A stretch of 48,029 nucleotides of DNA from Niastella populi (GCF_002078015.1 NZ_LWBP01000218.1:1-48029); one strand, 5' to 3'; counted from the stretch's first letter, positions 31,239 to 41,322 are shown. Program-made: numbers and translations. Notes: a model not told the origin generated them from the sequence alone.

Positions 31239-34200
31239 TTAAAAAGTAAGGTTCACGCCTACGTTCAGGAATTTGTTTTGCGGGAACTGTAACCCGTTGT
31301 CATCATTTACTTCAGGATCGAGATCGAACTGTTTCATATTGTCGAAAGAGAACAGGTTATAGGCATTCACATAAACCCGTGCTTTTTCCATTTTGATCTT
31401 ACCGATAAGGTTGCGCGGCAGTGAATAGCCCAGTTCGATAGTACGGGCGCGCAGGTATTTTACGTTGTGCGCCCAAAAAGTGGAAGTGCGGTTGTAATTG
31501 CTGTGATTACCATCGTTGAAGCGTAAGGCCGGGTATTTACCCGGAATCCAGTTACTCTTCGGATCGAACGGATTCTCACGGCGCCAGCGATCGAGTAACA
31601 TGGTGTTCAGGTTACCATCGTTCTGGAACGGGTTGCGGGTTTCCCAGGCCTGAAACCAGGTATAACCGGCAGCGCCTGAGAAGTCGGCCCTGAAATCAAA
31701 ATGCTCATACATAAGCGCGATGCTGATACCATAGTTGATATTTGGCTGCCGGCCCGAACCAAAACCTATAGGCCGTTCATCGTAGCCGTCGATCTTTCCA
31801 TCTTCGTTAACATCTTTGTAAATAAGATCACCGGGCAACAGGGTGCGGTTACCCTGTCCGTCAATGTTCACAGGATAACTGTTGATCTGGTCCTGTGACG
31901 TGAATTGGCCTACCACATCATACCCCCAGTCGATACGGGTAAAGCGGTGCTCGCGGGAGTTACGATAAGCATCCCATGAGTTAAAGAAAAGTGGGTTATA
32001 GGAATCGAGGAATTTCTGTCTTGAATAGGATAGATTACCGCTAACAACAAAACGCAGTTTGCGAAAGGAACCATTATAGGAAAGTGAACCTTCCTGCCCA
32101 TACTGCGCATCGCTGTTGATATTTTCATCGGGCAGGGTATATCCTATTTCAGAAGGCACCAGCACATCCGATTTGCGGCCGCGCAAACCGGTACGTTTAC
32201 GATAGAACCAGTCGAAGGTACCGGTGAGTTTGCCATTCATTAAACTGAAATCGAACCCGATATCGGTGATGCGGCTTTTCAGCCATGAAATATTGGTGAT
32301 GGGCACGCCCCTGTCTCTTGATCCTACAATGGGCACACCACCCAGAATGGCTATACCCTGGTTGTAGTTGTAGCCTTCGATGTATGAAAAAGCGGGCAAC
32401 CCGAGTTGCGTGCCATCATCACCCAATACACCATACGAACCGCGCAATTTGAAATCTGTTAATATATTGCTGTTGCCCAATAAATTCTGAATGAACCTTT
32501 CTTCCGTTACACGCCAGCCTGCAAATACCGAGGGAAAATAACCTACGCGTTTATCAGGGGCGAACAGGTACGAGGCATCGCGGCGGGCAGATGCTTCAAA
32601 AAAGTATTTGTTATCGTAACTATAGGTAGCCCGGCCGATATATCCGATACGGGCTTCGTTCACAATTTCATCATCATAGGTATCGGCCGTATTGAAATAG
32701 ATCAACGTAAGCGCATTGGTGCTGGGCACAGAGTGTATCCAGTTACGCAAACGCTCGTTCTTTATGCGTTCGTTCACAAATGTAGCGCCAACGGTGTGCA
32801 AACCGAAAGTACGGCTGTAATTCAACTTCAACTGCTGGGTGATATTTACCACCTTACGTTGTTCGCGTTCACGCCAGGGATTGGTACTGCCGCCGGTAGC
32901 GGTGTACGTTTGATCAACAGGATTATAGGTATAGGTGCTATAAGTATATTCGTGGTTATTCAGCAGGTAATCGGCTAAATAATAAGAGTACACGCCGCTG
33001 AGCGTAAGCCCTTCAACAAACGGCACCTGGTAATCTGCAGTGAAATTGGTTTGCAACACCCGCCAGTCGTTATGATACTTCCCGGCCAGCTTTTTATTCA
33101 GGTAAGCCCAGTTGGTTTCGTTGTGTTTGATATCGTTGAGGTAGGCGGGATTGTCGTTTGCATACGGCCGCTCGAGGGGTGTATTACGCATAATGGCAAA
33201 ACGCGCCAGCCAGTAATCATCGCCATACGGCACACCCGGATTATCACGTGTTTCAATACGGCCATTGATATTCACACCTACTTTCAACCGGTTCGCGATC
33301 TTCGCACTTACATTCGATTGTATATTGGTACGTTTAAAGGTGTACTCACGCCCCAGCACAGAGTTCTGGAACAGGTGTGTGCCCGATAAATAATAATTGA
33401 TCTTATCGGAACCGCCGGTTACGTTCACATTCGCCGAATGCAGCGGTGCATTCTTTTTTACGATAAAGCTCTTCCAGTCGAAACTCTGGTAACCGGGCTC
33501 TGTACCGGCTTTGTATTTGTCAAGCTCCTGCTGTGTAATGGTTGTACTGCCATAACGGTTGATCTCCCCCTCGGCACGGTAACGCATATAATCGTAACTA
33601 TTGGTAAGCACATCGGGAAAGCGCGACCAGTTCTGGTAACCGGTATATGCATCTACATTAACCGTATTCTTCGTACCCAGCTTACCGCGTTTGGTGGTTA
33701 CCACAATTACGCCATTGGCGGCCCTTACACCATATACCGCGGCCGATGCATCTTTGAGCACGGTAATGCTTTCAATATCGTTCGGGGCCAGGTTGTTGAA
33801 CTGACCGGCATCCTGTTGTATACCGTCGATCACAAACAACGCTTCACCCATGTTACGCACCTGAATGTTGGCGCTGGAACCCGGCCGGCCATCTGCCATG
33901 CGAAATGATACACCGGTTATCTTACCGGCCAAACTGGAGCTAACCGTTGACCCGCCATGCACCATGCTGATATCTTTATCTGTAACGGAAGCAATAGAAC
34001 CAATAACAGACGCCTTCTTGGTAGTACCATACCCAACTACAACCACTTCGCCAAGATCGTTCTGTTGTTTTTTCAGAAGAATGGAATGTTCCGTTTGATT
34101 TCCTACCGTAAACTCCTGGTTCACATAACCAACCGAAGAAATAATAAGTACGGCCGAAGGACCTGATACTTTAATTCTGAAAGCGCCATCGATGTTGGTG

Positions 34201-34424
34201 GTAACTGCATTCTTCGTGCCCTTTTCCATTACAGTTGCATTAGCTACAGCTGCACCGGCACTGTCCTTAACCAGTCCGGAAACCTGGGTGCCGCCCTGCT
34301 GCGCCCATGCACACGAGAATGAAATACAATTCAGTAGAAGAAGTAAGAGGAATTTGTTCAGCAGACAGGAATCCACTACGGCACTGACCCTGCCACGCAG
34401 TTCGTGTTTGGTTGACTTTTTCAT
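31239..34424 (-). CDS. susC: SusC/RagA-family TonB-linked outer-membrane transporter
   Basis: This 1061-residue receptor is the first gene of the utilisation locus. A long basic N-terminus leads into the signal region LLLLLLNCISFSCAWAQ. A carboxypeptidase-D-regulatory-like domain follows (about 45-130). Next comes the TonB box region and plug (about 135-260) with GEALFVIDGIQQD and LKDASAAVYGVRAANGVIVVTTKRGK, and then the 22-strand barrel ending in LNVGVNLTF with the terminal Phe needed for barrel assembly. It imports oligosaccharides across the outer membrane using TonB energy, with SusD as lid. The start is the ATG at 34424, giving an N-terminus longer than usual; an alternative start is not evident. 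It is divergent from the sensor kinase gene with 217 bp between, so the regulator probably controls this promoter. Confidence 0.95.
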   Translation of the reverse strand: MKKSTKHELRGRVSAVVDSCLLNKFLLLLLLNCISFSCAWAQQGGTQVSGLVKDSAGAAVANATVMEKGTKNAVTTNIDGAFRIKVSGPSAVLIISSVGYVNQEFTVGNQTEHSILLKKQQNDLGEVVVVGYGTTKKASVIGSIASVTDKDISMVHGGSTVSSSLAGKITGVSFRMADGRPGSSANIQVRNMGEALFVIDGIQQDAGQFNNLAPNDIESITVLKDASAAVYGVRAANGVIVVTTKRGKLGTKNTVNVDAYTGYQNWSRFPDVLTNSYDYMRYRAEGEINRYGSTTITQQELDKYKAGTEPGYQSFDWKSFIVKKNAPLHSANVNVTGGSDKINYYLSGTHLFQNSVLGREYTFKRTNIQSNVSAKIANRLKVGVNINGRIETRDNPGVPYGDDYWLARFAIMRNTPLERPYANDNPAYLNDIKHNETNWAYLNKKLAGKYHNDWRVLQTNFTADYQVPFVEGLTLSGVYSYYLADYLLNNHEYTYSTYTYNPVDQTYTATGGSTNPWREREQRKVVNITQQLKLNYSRTFGLHTVGATFVNERIKNERLRNWIHSVPSTNALTLIYFNTADTYDDEIVNEARIGYIGRATYSYDNKYFFEASARRDASYLFAPDKRVGYFPSVFAGWRVTEERFIQNLLGNSNILTDFKLRGSYGVLGDDGTQLGLPAFSYIEGYNYNQGIAILGGVPIVGSRDRGVPITNISWLKSRITDIGFDFSLMNGKLTGTFDWFYRKRTGLRGRKSDVLVPSEIGYTLPDENINSDAQYGQEGSLSYNGSFRKLRFVVSGNLSYSRQKFLDSYNPLFFNSWDAYRNSREHRFTRIDWGYDVVGQFTSQDQINSYPVNIDGQGNRTLLPGDLIYKDVNEDGKIDGYDERPIGFGSGRQPNINYGISIALMYEHFDFRADFSGAAGYTWFQAWETRNPFQNDGNLNTMLLDRWRRENPFDPKSNWIPGKYPALRFNDGNHSNYNRTSTFWAHNVKYLRARTIELGYSLPRNLIGKIKMEKARVYVNAYNLFSFDNMKQFDLDPEVNDDNGLQFPQNKFLNVGVNLTF

Positions 34425-34641
34425 GAAGCAATCGATTGTTGGTGATGAAGCTTTGTGTCATGTTTTCGTTATCATGCCACACCTGTGATAAATGAAACAT
34501 GAAATAAGTTCATCCTGCGCACTCCCTTTATTCCATACGTTTCAGAATTTGTTCATTTTGTTACATTTTTATTTTTCGTGTTCTGTTCTTTCTTAAATTA
34601 CCGAAGTATGATAATTGTGCCACGGTTCAAATAAAACCAGA
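34425..34641. other. Divergent control region, susC / sensor kinase
   Basis: This 217-bp region carries no gene. No full promoter was found on either strand. The best plus-strand candidate is TTTG at 34548 with TATTTTTC at 34570 (18-nt spacer, last base off). A binding site for the AraC-type response regulator is expected here but I cannot identify one by eye. Confidence 0.4.
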
Positions 34642-37600
34642 ATGAACTGCTTATTACGACTATTGCGTTGCATGCCATTTTTTATATTTTGGCTGTCTGT
34701 CAATACTGCTGTTGGTCAGCCTTATTATTTCAGGCATTACCAGGTGGAAAACGGCTTATCGAACAACACCGTGTATTGCAGCATCCAGGATAATAAAGGC
34801 TTTCTATGGTTTGGTACCAAAGAAGGATTGAACCGGTTCGATGGATACCGGTTTAAATTATTTAACTCGGAAACCGGCGATGAGAACCGGCTGCGAAAAG
34901 ATTTTGTGTTTTGCCTGTTTGTTGATCCCAAAGATAATTTATGGGTAGGTACACAGGACGGTGTATACCTATACGATTATGCTAAAGAAAGGCTGGTGCG
35001 GTTCCTTGGCCCCCTGGCCGAGGTAAATGATATTCAAATGGACCTGAAAGGCCAGCTTTGGTTTCGCACAAATACTTCTGTATGCCGCTATAATTTTACT
35101 ACGGCCACACTTACAACATTTCCGCCCGACAGCACTGTAAACGCTACCGCGCTTTGTATGAGCCCCAATGGCGACATGTGGTTTGGCGATATGAACGGCC
35201 ATCTGAAACGGTTCGATACCGTTACACAAACCTTTACCGGACCGAATGTGTTTGAACATTCACCGCGCATGCCTACCTGTTTTATAAAGAAAATATATCC
35301 GGCAGGTAACAACGGCATTTTTATAGGCACCACCTGCCAGGGCATCAAGCTGTATGACATTCCCACCAACACCTATACCGACCTGCTGATCTACAGCCCC
35401 GACAAAACCACCATTTATGTGCGCGATATTTTAAGATATTCAGAGCATGAATACTGGTTCGCTACCGAATCGGGCATTTTTATTTACAATACCATCACCC
35501 GCAGCTTCACCAACCTGAAAAAACAATTTTCAGATCCGTATTCTTTATCAGATAACGCGGTATATACACTTTGTAAAGACCGCGAAGGCGGTATGTGGGC
35601 GGGAACCTTTTTTGGCGGCGTAAATTATTATCCCAAACAATATACCCCCTTCACCAAATACTTTCCCGACCGAACTACCAACACCATCAGCGGTAATGCC
35701 GTTCGCGAAATGTGTGAAGACCCCGATGGCAACCTGTGGATCGGTACGGAAGACGCCGGATTGAATAAACTGAATTTACGTACGGGCGCGTTCACGCATT
35801 TCAAACCAACCGGCACGGCCGCAGGAATTGCCTATCATAATATACATGGATTAATGATCCTTGGCGATGAAGTATGGATCGGCACGCTCGATCATGGGCT
35901 CGATATCATGAACAGGCATACCGGCAAGGTGATAAAACATTATGGCAGTGACGCGAAAGACTGGACACTCCGTAACAACTTTATTGTGACCATGATGCAA
36001 AGCCGCCGCGGTGATATCTATATCGGCAGCGGTCTTGGTTTATATCTTTACAAAGCTTCAGCCGGTTTTGAATGGCTGAAGGAAACACCCGATGGACAAT
36101 TTATCAGTTGTCTTTTTGAAGACCATGCCGGCATCATCTGGGCCGGTACACATGCAAAAGGGCTTTTATATTATGACCCGCTCACCCGGCACTGGGGCAG
36201 TTTGCAGAACAACCCGGCCGATACAAATAGTTTATCCATAAACGATATCAATGCCGTTTGTGAGGACAGTAATCACAATATCTGGATCGCTACCGAAGGG
36301 GGCGGACTGTGCAAACTGGATGCCGGCCGTAAACATATAAAACGCTTTACCACGCAAAACGGGATGCCGAGTAATTTCGTTTTCAAGATAGTGGAAGACG
36401 ATTACCAGCAATTATGGATAACCACATCGAAAGGCCTCGTGCGGCTTAACCCCGTTACGCAACAAATGACGTTGTACACAAAAGCCAACGGGTTGTTATA
36501 CGATCAGTTCAACTATAACAGCGGTTATAAAGACGCTTCGGGGAAACTGTATTTCGGTTCTATCAAGGGCATGATCTCTTTCAGGCCCGAAGACTTCGAC
36601 AGCAGCAGGATCGTTCCTTCAGTTTATGTCACCGGGTTCCAGGTGCATAATAAAGAATTGATGATCGAAAAAGATAATTCGCCGTTAAAGCAATCTATTT
36701 TGTATACCAACAGCATAACCCTGCCTTATGACAAATCGTCGTTCAGTATCGACTTTGCCGCGTTAAGTTATACAAGCCCGGAGATCACGGAATACAAATA
36801 CATGATGCAGGGGCTCGACAAAAGCTGGACGTACCTCTCAACCAACCGCAAAGTGTATTTCACCAACCTGGCGCCGGGACAATATACCTTTCGCATAATG
36901 GCCGCTACCACCGGCCGCTGGAGCAAAGAGAAAGTTTTGCAGATCAGCATTACCCCACCGTTCTGGAACACCTGGTGGGCCCGGCTGTTCTATACGGCTG
37001 TGGTTATCGGGCTGGTATACCTCATCATTCAGCATTATCACAAACGCTCGCAGGAGAAAAAAGAAAAAGAGATCTATGAGGCCAAATTTGAATTCTTTAC
37101 CAACGTGGCGCATGAAATCAGAACGCCGCTTACGCTCATAAAGGGGCCGGTGGAAAACCTGATAGAAAAAATTCCTGCGCTGCCCGATATTAAAGAAGAT
37201 GTGAACATGATGGAAAGAAATACCAACCGGCTGATGACGCTGATCACCCAGATCCTCGACTTTCGCCAAACGGAAGCCAAAGGGTTCAGTCTTGATTTTA
37301 CAAAAGTGAATATTACCGACCTGTTGCAGGACGTATATTCGAACTTTCAACCGCTGGCGAAAAAACGGAACCTGCAATATAACCTGATACTGCCCGATGC
37401 ACCGGTGGTTGCCCTTGTTGATGAGGACGCATTAAATAAGATCCTCAGCAATCTGTTCAGCAATGCGGTAAAATATGCCGACAGCCAGATAACGGCGCAA
37501 TTGTACCCGGTGCAAAAGGATGATGCGCATTTTATTTTTGAAATATCGAACGATGGCGTACAAATACCGGCCGCTATGCGCGAGCAGATCTTTGAACCAT

Positions 37601-37770
37601 TTTATCGTATAAAAGAGAATATAAGGCAAAAAGGAACCGGTATCGGTCTTACCCTGGCGCGTTCGCTGACGCTGCTGCACCAGGGCCAGTTGTACGTAAA
37701 AGAAGATACCATTGTGCTAAACACATTTATACTTAAATTACCTCTGCAACCGCCAGCTAAAAAGAAATAA
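34642..37770 (+). CDS. Propeller-type sensor histidine kinase (HTCS-like, without receiver)
   Basis: The 1042-residue protein starts at the ATG at 34642, which gives the signal sequence MNCLLRLLRCMPFFIFWLSVNTAVGQ; a TTG nine codons upstream is less likely. Two periplasmic seven-bladed propellers built from Reg_prop repeats (DxxGxLWxGT-like, e.g. DNKGFLWFGTKEGLNRFDG) fill residues 30-690, followed by a Y_Y_Y domain (about 695-770) and one membrane helix (about 778-797). The HisKA domain has H824 in VAHEIRTPL, and the ATPase domain carries NLFSNAVKYA and GTGIGL. It ends after the ATPase, whereas classical hybrid two-component systems of this phylum continue into a receiver and AraC domain in the same chain. 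Here that part is the next gene, 5 nt on. The likely signal is an oligosaccharide in the periplasm. Confidence 0.93.
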   Translation: MNCLLRLLRCMPFFIFWLSVNTAVGQPYYFRHYQVENGLSNNTVYCSIQDNKGFLWFGTKEGLNRFDGYRFKLFNSETGDENRLRKDFVFCLFVDPKDNLWVGTQDGVYLYDYAKERLVRFLGPLAEVNDIQMDLKGQLWFRTNTSVCRYNFTTATLTTFPPDSTVNATALCMSPNGDMWFGDMNGHLKRFDTVTQTFTGPNVFEHSPRMPTCFIKKIYPAGNNGIFIGTTCQGIKLYDIPTNTYTDLLIYSPDKTTIYVRDILRYSEHEYWFATESGIFIYNTITRSFTNLKKQFSDPYSLSDNAVYTLCKDREGGMWAGTFFGGVNYYPKQYTPFTKYFPDRTTNTISGNAVREMCEDPDGNLWIGTEDAGLNKLNLRTGAFTHFKPTGTAAGIAYHNIHGLMILGDEVWIGTLDHGLDIMNRHTGKVIKHYGSDAKDWTLRNNFIVTMMQSRRGDIYIGSGLGLYLYKASAGFEWLKETPDGQFISCLFEDHAGIIWAGTHAKGLLYYDPLTRHWGSLQNNPADTNSLSINDINAVCEDSNHNIWIATEGGGLCKLDAGRKHIKRFTTQNGMPSNFVFKIVEDDYQQLWITTSKGLVRLNPVTQQMTLYTKANGLLYDQFNYNSGYKDASGKLYFGSIKGMISFRPEDFDSSRIVPSVYVTGFQVHNKELMIEKDNSPLKQSILYTNSITLPYDKSSFSIDFAALSYTSPEITEYKYMMQGLDKSWTYLSTNRKVYFTNLAPGQYTFRIMAATTGRWSKEKVLQISITPPFWNTWWARLFYTAVVIGLVYLIIQHYHKRSQEKKEKEIYEAKFEFFTNVAHEIRTPLTLIKGPVENLIEKIPALPDIKEDVNMMERNTNRLMTLITQILDFRQTEAKGFSLDFTKVNITDLLQDVYSNFQPLAKKRNLQYNLILPDAPVVALVDEDALNKILSNLFSNAVKYADSQITAQLYPVQKDDAHFIFEISNDGVQIPAAMREQIFEPFYRIKENIRQKGTGIGLTLARSLTLLHQGQLYVKEDTIVLNTFILKLPLQPPAKKK

Positions 37771-37775
37771 ACCTG

Positions 37776-38549
37776 ATGAACCCTTTACCACTTATACTGC
37801 TTGTCGATGATGAAGAAGAGATCCTCGAATTCCTGGAGCGGATCTTACAACATAAATATGCCGTACTTAAAACAAATAACGGTGAGGAGGCCCTGCATGC
37901 GCTGGGCGCCCATGCCGTTTCACTGATCATCAGCGATGTAATGATGCCCGGGATGGATGGGTTTGAACTGTGCTCGCTGATTAAATCGAATGTTGAATAT
38001 TCCCATACACCGGTAATATTACTAACGGCAAAGAACACCATTCAATCGAAGGTACAGGGCCTCGAGCTGGGCGCCGACGCATATATAGAAAAACCTTTCT
38101 CAAAAGAACATTTACTGGCACAGATCGCCAGTTTGCTCGCTAACCGCAATATGATCCGCGAATATTTTGCCAGTACGCCGCTGGTACATATCAATAGTAT
38201 TGCACATACAAAAGCCGATGAAAGTTTCCTGGCATCCCTGCATGAAACGATAATCGAGCATATTGAAGAAGTAGAACTGGATGTGGAGCAACTGGCGCGT
38301 CATATGAATATGAGCCGGGTTACCCTTTACCGGAAAATAAAAGCCATTTCCGATCTTACTCCCATCGAGCTTATCAATATTACGCGTTTAAAGAAAGCCG
38401 CCGAACTGCTGGCATCGGGCGACTTCAAAATGTATGAGATCGCCGCCATGACGGGCTTTAGCTCACAAAGCAATTTCGCGCGTAACTTTCATAAACAGTT
38501 TGGCGTAACCCCTACCGACTATGCTATTCAGAAAAACAGGGAACACTGA
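37776..38549 (+). CDS. Response regulator with AraC output domain
   Basis: The 257-residue product has a receiver domain (about 5-125) with the acidic pocket VDDEEE, the phosphorylation site D54 in IISDVMMPGMDG and the Lys of LLTAK, then an AraC-type DNA-binding domain (about 150-250; LARHMNMSRVTLYRKIKAI and YEIAAMTGFSSQSNFARNFHKQFGVTPTDY). It starts 5 nt after the sensor kinase, in another frame, with its own ATG, and both proteins are complete. The pair therefore equals one hybrid two-component protein cut between ATPase and receiver. It is the obvious partner of the kinase and the candidate activator of the susC operon across the divergent region. The GH78 gene converges on it from the other side. 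Confidence 0.95.
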   Translation: MNPLPLILLVDDEEEILEFLERILQHKYAVLKTNNGEEALHALGAHAVSLIISDVMMPGMDGFELCSLIKSNVEYSHTPVILLTAKNTIQSKVQGLELGADAYIEKPFSKEHLLAQIASLLANRNMIREYFASTPLVHINSIAHTKADESFLASLHETIIEHIEEVELDVEQLARHMNMSRVTLYRKIKAISDLTPIELINITRLKKAAELLASGDFKMYEIAAMTGFSSQSNFARNFHKQFGVTPTDYAIQKNREH

Positions 38550-38552
38550 TAT

Positions 38553-38655
38553 AATGTCGAATGCTGAATATTGAATATTGAATGTCGAAGTGAAATACAA
38601 ATCTTTATCTGGTTTTCACTTCGGCATTCTACATTGGATATTCGATATTCTTCGG
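38553..38655. repeat. Long imperfect inverted repeat (GAATATTGAATGTCGAA type)
   Basis: A repeat-rich junction between convergent genes. Direct copies of TGAATATTGAATATTGAATG are followed by GAATGTCGAAGTGAAA (38580-38595), which pairs with TTTCACTTCGGCATTC (38614-38629) through one G-T pair across an 18-nt loop. ATTGGATATTCGATATTC continues the symmetry. It could end both converging transcripts. The simple-sequence arms resemble dispersed intergenic repeats. Confidence 0.65.
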
Positions 38656-38694
38656 TTTTACCACATTCACTTTTTCATTTCTCATTCTTCATTT

Positions 38695-41322
38695 TTAATT
38701 TTTAATTTCAAAAACATACTTCCCCGCCACCAGATCTTCTTTTTTATCACCCAGTATAAGAGTGGCGGTGGATCCAGCCGGTATTACCGCCGTATAAACG
38801 ATCTTCTTCCCCACCCGTTTCCACGAAGAAACGATAGTGCCATACGGTGAACGATGGGTTACCTCAGCATGGTTCAGCCCGGTTACGAAATACGGTTGTA
38901 ATAAAATATGTTTAAACCCGGGTTCACCGGCATCGGGTTTTATGCCGCCAAATGATTTGTAGAACCAGGCGCCAACTTCACCAAACATAATATGATTGAG
39001 CGAAATATCACTCTTGGCATCGATGGGCCAGTTCTCATATAAGGTAGTGGCTCCATTTACGATCCACCACCCCCATGATGGCAGCGTTTCCTGCGCAGCC
39101 ACTGTATACGCCAGATCGGCATACCCATTTTCACTCAATGCATTCAGAATGGCTTTGGTGCCTAATAATCCTACATCGAGATGATTGTTGTCGGCCTGTA
39201 CACGTTTCGCAAGATTGGCAGCTACTTTACTCCGTAAGGAATCGGGCACTATGCCCCAGCAAAGCGGCACGCTTAATTCGGTTTGTACGCCGTTGCCATA
39301 GATGCCGGTATCGGGGTTAAGGTATTTACCGTTGATGGCATTCCTGACCTTTGTGGCAAGAGCGGTATACTTTTCAGCATCCTGCGTACGGCCAAGCAAA
39401 TGCGCCGCTTTGGCGAGAATGTCTGCGTCGACATAATAATACACCGAAGAAGTGAGCTCAACCGGCGTTTTTGATTTTACCGGCACCCAGTCGCCCAGCC
39501 CCCAGGTGGTTAAACCGGTTGTGTATTGCCGGTCGATATTATCAACGTACAGTTTGATGTTATTATAGCAGCGGGAAAGCAGGGTGGTATCGCCATAGAA
39601 TAAATAAATATTCCAGGGAATGATAGCGATGGTGCTTGTCCAGTCGGGCCCGTTGCCCCATTCGTAGCCCCAGCCACCGGTGGGGATGATAGAAGGCAAC
39701 ACGCCATTGCTGCGTTGCTCGTCCTGGTGATCGGCCAGCCATTTTTCATAAATGGTAATGGCGTCAAAACCGTACAAACCCGTTTCGCTGGCAATGTGGG
39801 CGTCGCCCGTCCAGCCATTCTTTTCGCGTTGCGGACAATCGGTTGGATAGCCGAATAAGTTCGACAGGTAGGAATTATTGGCAGCCTGCCAAATTTTATT
39901 GATGGTGGGGTTTGAAGTTGCTACTGTGCCTGCCGGCGGCACATCACTGTGAAGGAAATAACCGGTCAGGTTGTTTTTGCTCAATGCAACCGGTGCACTG
40001 CTGGTGACCTCGATATACTGAAACCCTTTGTAATTGAAGCGGGGTGTAAAACTTTCCTCCCCTTTGCCGCTGGTAATAAAAATATCCGTAGCAAACGGGT
40101 CATCGGTACCAACAGGCCGGTAATGCACATCGATGTTCGATTGATCGGCATGCCCGTTCGGCAACAACCGTTCGGCATGTTTCAACCTGATAACAGTGCC
40201 GGCAGGGGCTTTTAATGTTATCCGGCTCACACCCGAAATATTGCGGCCAAGATCAAACACATAGTTTGTATCGTTAAATACCCGTACCGCTTTCGCGGGA
40301 ATGGTTTCTACTGCACGAATGGGTTGCAGTACCTGCGCTACAATATTCTGAGAGGGCGCTGCACGATCTGCGACGGCGTTCCATTTAGAATCATCGAACC
40401 CAGGTGTGCTCCAGCCGGTCTGTTCCAGCCGTGCATCGTAATGTTCACCAGTGTATATGCTGTTGAAGATGACAGGGCTCAATGAGGTCTTCCAGTCCTT
40501 ATCGGTGCTGATGGTTTCAATACTGCCATCTTCATAAGTGATACGTACGTTTATACAAAATGCCGGGCGGTTTCGCCAGGGCGCCTTATGAAAATCCCAT
40601 ACCGCTGTCGACTGGTGATTGTACCACCCATTGCCCAGCAATACGCCGATGGCGTTTTTTCCGCTTCTTAGTTGTGGAGTGACATCATGTGTAAGATAAA
40701 GGGTTCTACGGTCGAACCGCGTATACATGGGATCGAGGCGGTGGTTCCCGATCTTCGATCCATTGAAATATAATTCATACAAACCGGCTACGGCAATATA
40801 AGCGCGGGCCGTTTTGATCTTCTTTTTGATCGTAAACGCCTTTCTGAAATACGGCGCCGGTTTTACGGTTACGTCGTGGCTGTCGCTGATCCATTCGCCC
40901 TTCCAGTTACCCATGCCCATCATACCCGTTTCAAAACTATTTACGGTTGAAGATGGCGACGGCTGTTTGCTATGGTCCCACACTTTTACCGAATAATAAT
41001 ATTTAGTAAAAGGCTGCAGCGGCTTTCCGTGGTAAGCAACCAGTTGTGATGCACTGTTTACCTTTCCGGTTTGCCAGTAATTGCCGGCGCCCCTGCTCAC
41101 AGCCTGTGAATCTGTACCCACAACGAGTTGATACGCAGTTTGCGCCGCACCTTTGCGGGCATCTTTCAGTTTCCACACCAAACGCGGATGCATTGCATCG
41201 ATGCCCAATGGGTTTTTCAGGTATTCGCATTGCAGGTCAACCGGCAAACAAACCGGTTGGGCAACAGAAATTATGGCGGGTAACAGCATCAGAAAAGTTA
41301 GCCGGTAAGCATGAGTAGTCAT
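38695..41322 (-). CDS. Alpha-L-rhamnosidase, glycoside hydrolase family 78
   Basis: The 875-residue secreted protein starts at the ATG at 41322 (MTTHAYRLTFLMLLPAIISVAQ). The order of modules is an N-terminal fibronectin-like domain (about 25-130), beta-sandwich accessory domains (about 140-430), the (alpha/alpha)6 catalytic barrel (about 435-790) and a C-terminal beta domain. The active-site signature DCPQREKNGWTGD places D495, E500 and D507 at the spacing of the bacterial rhamnosidase RhaB (567, 572, 579), and E782 in MFGEVGAWF fits the second catalytic Glu. It removes terminal alpha-L-rhamnose from pectic or arabinogalactan side chains or from flavonoid glycosides. It lies next to the regulator pair but is separately transcribed. 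A shared substrate with the SusCD locus is likely from position. Confidence 0.93.
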   Translation of the reverse strand: MTTHAYRLTFLMLLPAIISVAQPVCLPVDLQCEYLKNPLGIDAMHPRLVWKLKDARKGAAQTAYQLVVGTDSQAVSRGAGNYWQTGKVNSASQLVAYHGKPLQPFTKYYYSVKVWDHSKQPSPSSTVNSFETGMMGMGNWKGEWISDSHDVTVKPAPYFRKAFTIKKKIKTARAYIAVAGLYELYFNGSKIGNHRLDPMYTRFDRRTLYLTHDVTPQLRSGKNAIGVLLGNGWYNHQSTAVWDFHKAPWRNRPAFCINVRITYEDGSIETISTDKDWKTSLSPVIFNSIYTGEHYDARLEQTGWSTPGFDDSKWNAVADRAAPSQNIVAQVLQPIRAVETIPAKAVRVFNDTNYVFDLGRNISGVSRITLKAPAGTVIRLKHAERLLPNGHADQSNIDVHYRPVGTDDPFATDIFITSGKGEESFTPRFNYKGFQYIEVTSSAPVALSKNNLTGYFLHSDVPPAGTVATSNPTINKIWQAANNSYLSNLFGYPTDCPQREKNGWTGDAHIASETGLYGFDAITIYEKWLADHQDEQRSNGVLPSIIPTGGWGYEWGNGPDWTSTIAIIPWNIYLFYGDTTLLSRCYNNIKLYVDNIDRQYTTGLTTWGLGDWVPVKSKTPVELTSSVYYYVDADILAKAAHLLGRTQDAEKYTALATKVRNAINGKYLNPDTGIYGNGVQTELSVPLCWGIVPDSLRSKVAANLAKRVQADNNHLDVGLLGTKAILNALSENGYADLAYTVAAQETLPSWGWWIVNGATTLYENWPIDAKSDISLNHIMFGEVGAWFYKSFGGIKPDAGEPGFKHILLQPYFVTGLNHAEVTHRSPYGTIVSSWKRVGKKIVYTAVIPAGSTATLILGDKKEDLVAGKYVFEIKN

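Noticed and set aside
37755-37790. A frameshift breaking one hybrid two-component gene
   Set aside because: Both proteins are complete at their joined ends: the kinase ends after the ATPase domain with a Lys-rich tail, and the regulator starts with a normal receiver N-terminus at its own ATG. A split arrangement is the simpler reading, although resequencing would confirm it.
38553-38655. CRISPR array
   Set aside because: The repeats are short, adjacent and inverted, with no unique spacers of constant length and no cas genes in the window.
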